Source: Flavobacterium soyangense (GTDB lineage Bacteria; Bacteroidota; Bacteroidia; Flavobacteriales; Flavobacteriaceae). Taken from it: 64,000 nt of DNA. This document shows, in pieces, positions 56,808 to 64,000 of this stretch. How positions within the stretch are numbered: position 1 is the first letter of the stretch; every line of letters begins with the position of its first letter. The stretch lies in the NCBI RefSeq assembly GCF_015277675.1, contig NZ_JADHEC010000001.1:151821-215820 (forward strand), written 5' to 3'. A model generated the notes under the pieces. That model worked only from the letters and a program-made list of their open reading frames with translations. It was not told the DNA's origin and did not search any database. A program made the position numbers and the translations under genes.

Positions 56808-57140
56808 TTATTTTCCTAAAAGAAGAACGTCATTTGCGACAACTTCGGTAATGTATCTTTTTTCTCCGTTTTTATCGTCGTAACTTCTGTGGGTAAGTTT
56901 TCCTTCAATGGCAATTTCTTTGCCTTTGGTCACATATTTTTCGATAATTTCGGCAGTTTTACCCCAGGCTACAACTTTGTGCCATTCGGTTTGTTCCACT
57001 TTTTCTCCTTTGTCATTTTTGTAACTATCGTTTGTGGCGATGGTCAAATTAGCTACTTTTTTTCCTCCATCAAGATTTTTGATTTCTGGATCATTTCCTA
57101 CGTTTCCGATTAATTGTACTTTGTTTCTCATTGCATTCAT
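56808..57140 (-). CDS. ssb: Short single-stranded DNA-binding protein
   Basis: OB-fold SSB of 110 residues from the start at 57140 (MNAMRNKVQLIGNVGNDPEI). VANLTIATNDSY, KVVAWGKTAEIIEKYVTKG and GKLTHRSYDDKNGEKRY are the usual OB strands. The protein ends at VANDVLLLGK, so the disordered linker and acidic tip (DDDIPF) that recruit repair partners in standard SSBs are absent. It may be an accessory paralog of a full-length SSB elsewhere. Confidence 0.92.
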   Translation of the reverse strand: MNAMRNKVQLIGNVGNDPEIKNLDGGKKVANLTIATNDSYKNDKGEKVEQTEWHKVVAWGKTAEIIEKYVTKGKEIAIEGKLTHRSYDDKNGEKRYITEVVANDVLLLGK

Positions 57141-57275
57141 GGCGTGTAAATTTAAATTGTTAGTATACTTTTTGTTGAATTGTTCGTTCAAATCAACAGG
57201 GCAAAGATGCGATGACTCTAAAAATTTATTCGGTTGATAACTACTTACTTTCGGTTGTAACTGTTTGTAACCGTT

Positions 57276-57304
57276 TGTAATTGGAAATTAATGTATATAT
57301 TTGA
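57276..57304 (+). promoter_or_regulatory. Promoter of the DUF389 gene
   Basis: TTG (57276-57278), 18-base spacer, TATATTTG (57297-57304). It fits TTG-N(17-23)-TAnnTTTG. Just upstream lie three related TTGTAA units (GGTTGTAACTGTTTGTAACC) that might bind a regulator. Confidence 0.65.
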
Positions 57305-57368
57305 TTGATTTTAACAGAATTAATTTCTGGAATGTGCGAATACTTTTCAAAAAAGCAACTAAAAAAGA

Positions 57369-58673
57369 ATGATTAATAAAATACTGAAATTTACAGACCT
57401 TCATTTTGGAGAAGAAAATAAACAAAAAGTATTGGAAACCGTAAAATCCAATATATCTTTTAGAGGTTCAAACCTGTGGATTTTAGCTTGTGCGATTGTT
57501 GTGGCTTCAATAGGATTAAATGTAAATTCGACAGCGGTTATCATTGGCGCAATGCTTATTTCTCCGTTAATGGGACCAATCATAGGAGCTGGATTTGGTC
57601 TCGGCATATATGATTTCGCATTGCTAAAAAAATCATTAAAAAACCTTTTAATTGCTACTATAGTTGGTTTAATTGTTTCTACAATGTACTTTTATTTAAG
57701 TCCATTCAAAGAAACACAATCTGAATTATTATCAAGAACTTCGCCCAATATTTATGATTTATTAATTGCTTTTTTCGGCGGACTTGTAGGGGTAATTGCC
57801 ATCACAAGAATTGAAAAAGGAAACCCAATTCCTGGAGTCGCCATTGCAACTGCATTAATGCCTCCCTTATGTACGGCAGGATATGGATTGGCTATTGGAA
57901 ACTTGAAATTCTTTTTTGGAGCGCTATTTTTATACGCCATAAATTGTGTTTTTATTGGCATTTCAACTTTTTTAATAGTGAAATATTTAAAATATCCAGC
58001 TGTAAAGCAAGTGAATGACAAACGTCAAAAACAAGTAAAATATGGTATTTCAATCTTAATTGTAGCATTAATGTTGCCAAGCATTTACTTTGCTTATATG
58101 CTGTATAATCAAAAACAATACAACCAAAAAATAGATCTTTTCATTAAGAATGAATTCGAAAATAAAGGATATACCGTTCTTTATAAAAAAGTAGATCTTA
58201 ATAAAAGTCCGAAAAAAATCGAATTAGCTTTCTTAAGCAAGAAACTTAACAAGGAAGATATTAAAATGCTTAATCAAACCCTAAATGACAATTATATCAA
58301 GAATGCCGTACTTAAAATTCGGCAGGACACAACTGATATAAAAAGACTTATTTTAAATCAAATCCATTCTGAAAAATCTGATTTGAATGCAAAAGACATT
58401 AAAATATCGCAATTAGAAAATGAAATTGCAGCTAACAAATACAACAATAAGGCTTTATTAGAGGAGATAAAAATCATTTTTCCTGAAGTCGAGAACATAT
58501 CCATTTCAAATCATACCTATAATAAAAATACCGATAGTTCTTATGTTCATCCTGTTTTGATTTACAAAAGCAAGAACAATTTGACTGAACCATCAAAACA
58601 AAAACTACAAATGTGGTTACAAAAAAGGCTCTCAAAAGAAAAAATAGAAATTTACAGACAAGAAACAATTTGA
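57369..58673 (+). CDS. DUF389 family membrane protein
   Basis: 434 residues. About six membrane helices fill roughly 40-250 with the family glycine-rich segment AVIIGAMLISPLMGPIIGAGFG and PIPGVAIATALMPPLCTAGYGLAIG. A coiled-coil or soluble region follows (LISQLENEIAANKYNNKALL type). The function of the family is unknown. It has its own promoter. Confidence 0.88.
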   Translation: MINKILKFTDLHFGEENKQKVLETVKSNISFRGSNLWILACAIVVASIGLNVNSTAVIIGAMLISPLMGPIIGAGFGLGIYDFALLKKSLKNLLIATIVGLIVSTMYFYLSPFKETQSELLSRTSPNIYDLLIAFFGGLVGVIAITRIEKGNPIPGVAIATALMPPLCTAGYGLAIGNLKFFFGALFLYAINCVFIGISTFLIVKYLKYPAVKQVNDKRQKQVKYGISILIVALMLPSIYFAYMLYNQKQYNQKIDLFIKNEFENKGYTVLYKKVDLNKSPKKIELAFLSKKLNKEDIKMLNQTLNDNYIKNAVLKIRQDTTDIKRLILNQIHSEKSDLNAKDIKISQLENEIAANKYNNKALLEEIKIIFPEVENISISNHTYNKNTDSSYVHPVLIYKSKNNLTEPSKQKLQMWLQKRLSKEKIEIYRQETI

Positions 58674-58707
58674 TTTAAAAATTTGATTTAAAAATTATAG
58701 TAATACA

Positions 58708-59259
58708 ATGAATACAGTGAACCTCGAAAAACTAAAATTTCCAATAGGAAAATTTCAAAAACCAGATTCAATAACAGATAAAGATTTAAAAATCTGGATA
58801 GAAGTCATTCAACTTTTTCCAATTAAAATTAAAAACCTAACCGCAAAACTTTCTGTCGAAGAATTGAATTGGGTTTATCGTCCTGAAGGCTGGTCGATAA
58901 AACAAGTGGTACATCATTGTGCTGATAGTCATATGAATAGTTTTATCCGATTTAAACTGGCTTTGACCGAAGATACTCCAACCATAAAACCATATGAAGA
59001 AGCTGAATGGGCTGAACTTGCCGATGGCAATTCAGACGATATTTCCCCTTCCATTCAAATCATCGAAGGAGTACATACCCGTTGGGTTTTGCTTCTGAAA
59101 AGTTTTGGAGAAAATGAATTAAAGAAAAAATTTATTCATCCGGCTAACAACAAAACATCTTGTTTAGACGAAATAATTGGGCTTTATGCCTGGCATTGCA
59201 ACCACCATTTGGCGCATATAGAACAAGCCTTATTGCACAAAGGTCAATTTAAAAAATAA
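58708..59259 (+). CDS. DinB/YfiT-like metal-dependent enzyme
   Basis: 183 residues of a four-helix DinB fold. WSIKQVVHHCADSHMNSFIRFKL and the C-terminal WHCNHHLAHIEQAL supply the metal-binding His residues. It matches B. subtilis YfiT-like proteins closely in pattern (PEGWSIKQ, PYEEAEWAEL); relatives transfer bacillithiol to electrophiles, so detoxification is likely but not proven. Confidence 0.88.
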   Translation: MNTVNLEKLKFPIGKFQKPDSITDKDLKIWIEVIQLFPIKIKNLTAKLSVEELNWVYRPEGWSIKQVVHHCADSHMNSFIRFKLALTEDTPTIKPYEEAEWAELADGNSDDISPSIQIIEGVHTRWVLLLKSFGENELKKKFIHPANNKTSCLDEIIGLYAWHCNHHLAHIEQALLHKGQFKK

Positions 59260-59265
59260 AAAACT

Positions 59266-59616
59266 ATGACTAAAACCTGTCTGGAATGTGGAGACAAAAT
59301 TGTGGGTCGCGAAGATAAAAAGTTTTGCAGCGACGGTTGCCGCAACGCCTACAACAACAAAATAAACAAAGACAGCACTAATTTTATGCGCAACGTGAAC
59401 AATAAGTTGCGCAAAAATTACCGAATTCTTTCAGCCCTGAATGTCGATGGAAAAGGGAAAACCACCAAATCAAAACTCTTGAGCAAGGGTTTCGATTTTG
59501 AGTTTTTTACCAATATTTTAGAGACCAAAACAGGAAATACCTACTTTTTTGTTTACGACCAAGGCTATCGCGCATTGGAGAATGATTATTATATGCTTGT
59601 CAAAAAAGAAATTTAG
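59266..59616 (+). CDS. Small protein with DUF2116-type zinc ribbon
   Basis: 116 residues. The N-terminus CLECGDKIVGREDKKFCSDGC has four Cys that can bind zinc, as in DUF2116 ribbons. The rest is basic, helical and without a recognised domain. It starts six bases after the DinB gene and ends 16 bases before the peptidase gene, so these form one operon. Confidence 0.75.
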   Translation: MTKTCLECGDKIVGREDKKFCSDGCRNAYNNKINKDSTNFMRNVNNKLRKNYRILSALNVDGKGKTTKSKLLSKGFDFEFFTNILETKTGNTYFFVYDQGYRALENDYYMLVKKEI

Positions 59617-59632
59617 ACCCCAAAACCTACTA

Positions 59633-61998
59633 ATGATGAAAAAAGATTATTCACCACTTTTATCCGTTTTGTTTATCCTCGGAATCCTTGGATCTATTTT
59701 CTTCACATTGATGCCACAATGGACATCTGACGATGAAGTTCCACTTTCGGAGTTTTCTACCAAAAGAGCATTGGAACAAGTAAAAAATATTTCTAAAGAA
59801 CCTCATTTTGTGGGTTCAGAAAATCATGATGTTGTTGCTAATTATTTGACAAAAGAACTGCAAAAAATGGGTTTGGAAACTTCCGTTCAGGAAGGTTTTG
59901 CTTTTTCTGATTGGGGAACATTGACAAAATGCAAGAATATTTTGGCACGAATAAAAGGAACAAACAGCGACAAAGCCTTGCTCCTACTTTCGCATTATGA
60001 CAGCGCACCACATTCTGCTTCACACGGCGCGAGCGATGCAGGTTCAGGCGTTGCGACAATCTTGGAAAGTGTCCGTGCCTTTATTTACAATAAAACACCG
60101 AACAAAAACGATATTATCATTCTATTTTCGGATGCCGAAGAGTTGGGATTGAATGGTGCTGCGCTTTTTGTCACCGAACATAAATGGGCAAAAGAAGTAG
60201 GTTTAGTATTGAATTTTGAAGCCCGCGGATCTTCAGGTCCAAGTTATATGTTAATGGAAACCAATGGAGGAAATGCCGGATTGGTTAAAGAATTCGCTGC
60301 AGCAAATCCAAAATTTCCAGTTTCAAATTCGCTAATGTACAGCATTTACAAAATGTTGCCCAACGATACTGATTTAACTGTTTTTAGAAAAAACGGCAAT
60401 ATTCAAGGCTACAATTTTGCTTTTATAGACGGTCATTATAATTATCACACGGCTCAAGATGACATCAATCATTTGAGCAAAAACACTTTGGCACACCAAG
60501 GAGAATATTTGATGCCGTTGTTAAATTATTTTTCGAATGCCAATTTAAGCGCGACACAAACCACCGAGGACGATGTTTATTTTACGATTCCTTTTACTTT
60601 TATAAGCTATCCTTTTAGTTGGGTTTTGTCAATGGTAATTATCGCTTTTGTACTCTTATTAATTTTAATATTCATAGGAATTGGCAAGCGAATTATAATC
60701 GGCAAAGAAATTTGGAGAGGATTTATTCCGTTTTTAGGTTCGATAATCGTTTCGGGATTAATTGCCTTTTTTGGATGGAAATTGTTACTGAAAGTCTATC
60801 CTCAATACAATGATTTACTCAACGGATTTACCTATAACGGACACGATTATATTGCGGCATTCGTATTTTTGAGTTTGGCCATTTGTTTTGCTTTTTACCA
60901 ACGATTCTCTTTCAAAAAAGTAACGATGAACCATTTCGTTGCGCCATTATTTATTTGGATTCTCCTCAATGGATTGATTGCCTTCTTCCTGAAAGGCGCA
61001 GGGTTTTTGATAATCCCCGTTTTTGCAGGATTGATTATGTTGGCTTCATTTATCCTTACCCAAAAGTCCAAATGGATGCTGAATCTTGTATTGAGTATCC
61101 CCACATTGCTGATTATTGCGCCATTTATTCAAATGTTTCCAATAGGTTTGGGTCTGAAAGTGCTGTTTGGAAGTGCCATTCTAACCGTGTTTCTATTTGG
61201 TTTATTGTTGCCGGTTTTTGGCTCATTTAGACGAAAAGGAATGTGGTCGTTACTGTTGTTTCTAGCTGCAATTGGCTTTTTTGCAAAAGCACATTACTAT
61301 TCTGGTTATGAATTGGGCAAAGCCAAATCAAATAGTTTAGTCTACATTCTGGATGCGGATAAAAACAAGGCAACTTGGGCAACTTATGACACCAATCTTG
61401 ATCAATGGACTAAAACCTATTTAGGCACGAATCCAAAAGATGCCCAAGATTTAAACTCAATTTCTTTACCAAGCAAGTACAATTCCGGGTTTACTTTTAT
61501 GGCTGATGCGCCAATGAAAGAACTAGCGAAACCAACAATTGAATTCTTAAAAGACAGCGTTGTTGGTGCAAATCGCTATTTGAAAATCCAAATTACGCCC
61601 AACCGAAAAGTAAATCGCTACGATGTTTTTGCCAATGAAGATTTAGACATTCAAAATTTCAAAGCAAACGGGATACTTTATTAGGGCAAAAAGGTTCCAA
61701 ATACGAACGAAAAGGCAAGAAATTGTTGAGCTATTATGTGGTGGATCAACTTCCGCTAGAAATCGAATTTAGTATTCCGGCTTCAAGCGTTTTAGATTTG
61801 GATTTGATGGAAAGCTCTTTCGATTTGATGAAAAATCCCTTGTTCTCGATGGCAAAAAGAGCCGATTGGATGATGCCAACACCATTTGTGCTGAATGATG
61901 CCGTGATTATTAAAGAGAAAATAAAACCAAGTGCGAAAATAGTTGAAGTTAAACCTTTGAACTCCAAAATTCAATATGCTGAAAAAAAGATAGCGTAA
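59633..61998 (+). pseudogene. M28-family membrane metallopeptidase, frameshifted
   Basis: An N-terminal anchor helix precedes an M28 aminopeptidase domain: zinc ligands in LLLLSHYDSAPHSASHGASDAG and LFSDAEELGLNGA. About nine helices follow (about 330-580), then a C-terminal extracytoplasmic part. The frame ends at the TAG at 61682-61684 after FKANGILY. The -1 frame continues from 61681 with LGQKGSKYERKGKKLLSYYVVDQLP through IQYAEKKIA to 61998, adding about 105 residues that fit the expected continuation. No slippery heptamer is seen, so a real indel or a sequencing error is more likely than programmed frameshifting. I start it at 59633 (MMKKDYSPLLSVLFI). Confidence 0.85.
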
Positions 61999-62033
61999 CG
62001 GTTGTTGTTAAAGACAGTTTGAAAACTCCATAA

Positions 62034-62060
62034 TATGTGATCACAAATTGTGATGACATA
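62034..62060. promoter_or_regulatory. Palindromic operator candidate upstream of the ORF6N gene
   Basis: A 27-bp near-perfect palindrome, TATGTGATCACAA with its reverse complement around a single A, with one mismatched pair. It contains the core TCACAAATTGTGA (62041-62053), which recurs inside the gene at 62320-62332. It lies about 70 bases before the ORF6N start. Confidence 0.8.
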
Positions 62061-62130
62061 TAAACAGTAGAAATAGAATTTCAGTAGGAAAATATTGATT
62101 ATATTCGCTGAAAAATCATTTCCATTTTAT

Positions 62131-62646
62131 ATGCAAGTAGCAACTTTACAATCCAAAATATATGATATTCGAGGTCAAAAAGTCATACTTGACTTTGATT
62201 TAGCAATTCTTTACGAAGTGGAAACTAGAGTTTTGAATCAAACCGTTAAAAGGAATATTAAAAGGTTTCCTGTCGATTTTATGTTTCAGTTATCAGATGA
62301 TGAATATATTTCTCTAAGGTCACAAATTGTGACCTTAGAGAATGTTGGTCGTGGTAAGTACAGCAAATACTTGCCCTTTGCTTTTACTGAACAAGGAGTA
62401 GCAATGCTAAGCGGAATTTTAAATTCGGATGTAGCAATAAATGTGAATATTGCCATAATGCGAACTTTTGTCATGATAAGAAGATATGCTTTGGAACACA
62501 AAGAATTCAGTGCTAAATTATTGGAAATAGAAACCAAATACGACAAAAAATTTAGTGATATTTATGAAGCCTTAAATTACCTCATCAAAAAAGAGGAGAA
62601 AGAAGTAGTGCAAAAGGAACGCAAACAAATTGGCTACAAAAAATAA
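62131..62646 (+). CDS. ORF6N-domain DNA-binding protein
   Basis: 171 residues from the ATG at 62131. The ORF6N domain is at about 10-110: YDIRGQKVILDFDLAILYEVETRVLNQTVKRN, RFPVDFMFQLSDDEY, YLPFAFTEQGVAMLSGIL. A helical C-terminal tail rich in Lys/Glu follows. Such proteins are widespread as phage or accessory-region regulators. It has no obvious partner gene. Its coding sequence holds a perfect palindrome whose core matches the upstream one, suggesting self-regulation or a site of functional importance. Confidence 0.85.
   Translation: MQVATLQSKIYDIRGQKVILDFDLAILYEVETRVLNQTVKRNIKRFPVDFMFQLSDDEYISLRSQIVTLENVGRGKYSKYLPFAFTEQGVAMLSGILNSDVAINVNIAIMRTFVMIRRYALEHKEFSAKLLEIETKYDKKFSDIYEALNYLIKKEEKEVVQKERKQIGYKK
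62310..62342. repeat. Perfect palindrome inside the ORF6N gene
   Basis: Arms of 16 bp (TTCTCTAAGGTCACAA and its reverse complement) around a single A. It encodes residues around SLRSQIVTLEN, just before the most conserved part of the domain. Its core TCACAAATTGTGA is identical to that of the upstream palindrome. Confidence 0.95.
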
Positions 62647-62756
62647 TACAAACTCAATTTCCAATGATTCAATTTCAAAGGCAAATTAATAATTATATTA
62701 GCTGAAAATATCAAAGCCTTTTATGGCACAAAGCCAAACCAAATTGGGTGGATTGG

Positions 62757-62771
62757 AGCCATTTTATGGCT
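62757..62771. repeat. Short palindrome in accessory intergenic region
   Basis: AGCCAT-TTT-ATGGCT. It lies in a 170-base gap that also holds GAGTTATGCGTCAGTTT (from 62783), which resembles cassette-type junction sequence only loosely. Confidence 0.45.
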
Positions 62772-62816
62772 AGTATAAAAACGAGTTATGCGTCAGTTTA
62801 GAGCGACACGAAAAAA

Positions 62817-63764
62817 ATGAAAATAATTGAATGGAATTGCCAAGGCGCATTTAGAAAAAAGAACAACAAAATTTTGGCATTAAAGCCTGATATTTTAGTT
62901 GTTACTGAATGTGAAAGTGAAGTGAAACTTGAATTTGGAAAATCAACAGAAAAACCAAACGATTTTTTTTGGTACGGTAATGGACATAAAGGTATTGGAA
63001 TATTTTCATATTGCGACTACAAATTTGAACTTTTAAAAGAGTTCAACCCAAAATTTAGTTACATAATTCCTTTAAAAGTTTCTGATAAAAAAAGTTCTTT
63101 TCTTTTATTTGCAATTTGGGCAAAAGACAACGTAGAAAATCCAGAAATTGGATATATTACACAAGTTTGGTTAGCATTAGAATACTATTCTAGACTATTA
63201 AATCTAAATTCAATTTTTATTGGCGATTTTAACAGTAACCAAATTTGGGACGATAAGCATAAAGTAAATTACAATCATACCGCTGTAGTAGAATTTTTTA
63301 AAAGAAATGACATTTTTAGTTTATACCACGAACAGAATAAAGTAGCTCACGGTCAAGAAAAAGAGCATACTTTCCATATGTATCGCAAAATTGAAAAGCC
63401 ATATCATATTGATTATTGCTTTGCTTCATCTGAATTTTTAAAAACAGGCTTTGATATTCAGCTTTGTAAACCAAATGAATGGTTAGAACATAGCGACCAC
63501 GTTCCGATGATTATTCAACTGAACAAACCCCAAAAAAAAATGGAACTAAATAATTCACTTTTAGACAACATAATTCACAAAACCAACAAATTAAATTCAT
63601 TGACTATTACAAAATTTGACAAAATAATTAATCAAATTAAAACAAAGGCGACTAAATATGACTTCAAACAAAAGCAAGAAGAAAAAATGGAAATTTTTGA
63701 AGCAATGGAAAGAATTATAGAAATAGATAAACACATAACTGAATTAATAAAAAACGGCTACTAA
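62817..63764 (+). CDS. Endonuclease/exonuclease/phosphatase-fold protein with helical tail
   Basis: 315 residues. The EEP fold spans about 1-235: MKIIEWNCQGAFRKK, a Glu in VVTECESE, FIGDFNSNQIWD, and the His/Asp in EHSDHVPMII. The remaining 80 residues are helical and Lys/Glu-rich, unlike xth (the other EEP gene in this window). The target could be nucleic acid or another phosphodiester. The gene is AT-rich and lies at the end of the accessory stretch. Confidence 0.82.
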   Translation: MKIIEWNCQGAFRKKNNKILALKPDILVVTECESEVKLEFGKSTEKPNDFFWYGNGHKGIGIFSYCDYKFELLKEFNPKFSYIIPLKVSDKKSSFLLFAIWAKDNVENPEIGYITQVWLALEYYSRLLNLNSIFIGDFNSNQIWDDKHKVNYNHTAVVEFFKRNDIFSLYHEQNKVAHGQEKEHTFHMYRKIEKPYHIDYCFASSEFLKTGFDIQLCKPNEWLEHSDHVPMIIQLNKPQKKMELNNSLLDNIIHKTNKLNSLTITKFDKIINQIKTKATKYDFKQKQEEKMEIFEAMERIIEIDKHITELIKNGY

Positions 63765-63872
63765 GAGGCGTTTCACAAGATTTGGGTTTCAGGCTTAATT
63801 TAAAGTTGGTCTTGTATTTGAAAATTTTGTGTTTAACCGAAAAATAAATGTTAATTTAGTCCCAAACCCCAT

Positions 63873-64000
63873 TTAGTACCGGGACGTCAAACTGTCTAAA
63901 AACCTTCCTTTCCAATGTTTATTCTTTTGTATTAAAAATCGTTCAAAATATTTGGATAACTCCTTAGTTTTCTTTATCTTTAAGCAAGTATTTATCGCTT
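63873..64000 (-). CDS. C-terminal part of an unidentified protein, start outside window
   Basis: Hand translation of the minus strand from the window edge gives an open frame of at least 42 codons ending KHWKGRFLDSLTSRY and TAA (63873-63875). The composition is Lys-rich and looks like a real C-terminus (KELSKYFERFLIQKNK). I do not recognise the family; a transposase tail is possible. Confidence 0.35.
   Translation of the reverse strand, partial: AINTCLKIKKTKELSKYFERFLIQKNKHWKGRFLDSLTSRY

Noticed and set aside
61660..61690. Programmed -1 frameshift in the M28 gene
   Set aside because: No X-XXY-YYZ slippery site or downstream structure is evident; an indel is simpler.

Overview
The window looks like a chromosome segment of a low-GC Bacteroidota bacterium, most likely a Flavobacterium-like member of Flavobacteriaceae. 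The evidence is seen directly: type IX secretion (T9SS) C-terminal sorting domains, a CarboxypepD_reg-type TonB receptor, DUF4270 next to glmS, atpD-atpC standing alone, -7 boxes of the TAnnTTTG type, and near absence of Shine-Dalgarno sequences. I found no tRNA, rRNA or CRISPR array.

Layout. 1-14.1 kb is a biotin region: the 3' part of bioB (+) and, on the other strand, bioF, bioD, bioA and a ketoacyl synthase. It is split by two paralogous T9SS surface proteins, recX and several repeat elements. 14.2-16.1 kb holds atpC and atpD. 16.3-23.8 kb holds a TonB receptor, glmS, a DUF4270 lipoprotein and a short glycogen-synthase-like protein. 23.9-31 kb (+) holds panC, panD, an esterase-like protein, radA, two small unknowns and a GT51 transglycosylase. 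31.2-47.4 kb is mostly housekeeping: tas, an OmpA lipoprotein, xth, an OlsF-like acyltransferase, nhaA, proC, mgtE, rsmA, a TPR protein, serS and small proteins. 47.6-54.3 kb has two accessory modules on either side of metG: a Doc-type toxin with a large DNA-binding partner, and an RloA/RloB (AbiL-like) pair. 54.6-62 kb holds an OmpA porin, a CAT-like enzyme, a short SSB, DUF389, a DinB protein, a zinc-ribbon protein and a frameshifted M28 peptidase. 62-64 kb is accessory: an ORF6N regulator, an EEP nuclease-fold protein and a partial gene.

Most unusual content. (1) Arrays of degenerate 7-bp units, often in inverted pairs, fill several gene junctions (bioA/bioD, atpD/atpC, TPR/serS, serS/46.2 kb) and appear inside bioF. 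(2) A family of ACGGAT-rich elements with inverted ends: one carries a GxxExxY gene inside the biotin operon, one has grown into seven 84-bp tandem repeats that form the 3' end of recX. (3) A perfect 16-bp-arm palindrome inside the ORF6N gene shares a 13-bp core with a palindrome in its own upstream region, and the Doc-partner gene has a comparable 17-bp-arm palindrome in its coding sequence. (4) A tetranucleotide repeat in the signal-peptide codons of a T9SS protein could switch it on and off.

All functional calls come from recognising motifs and family features by eye. No database search was run.
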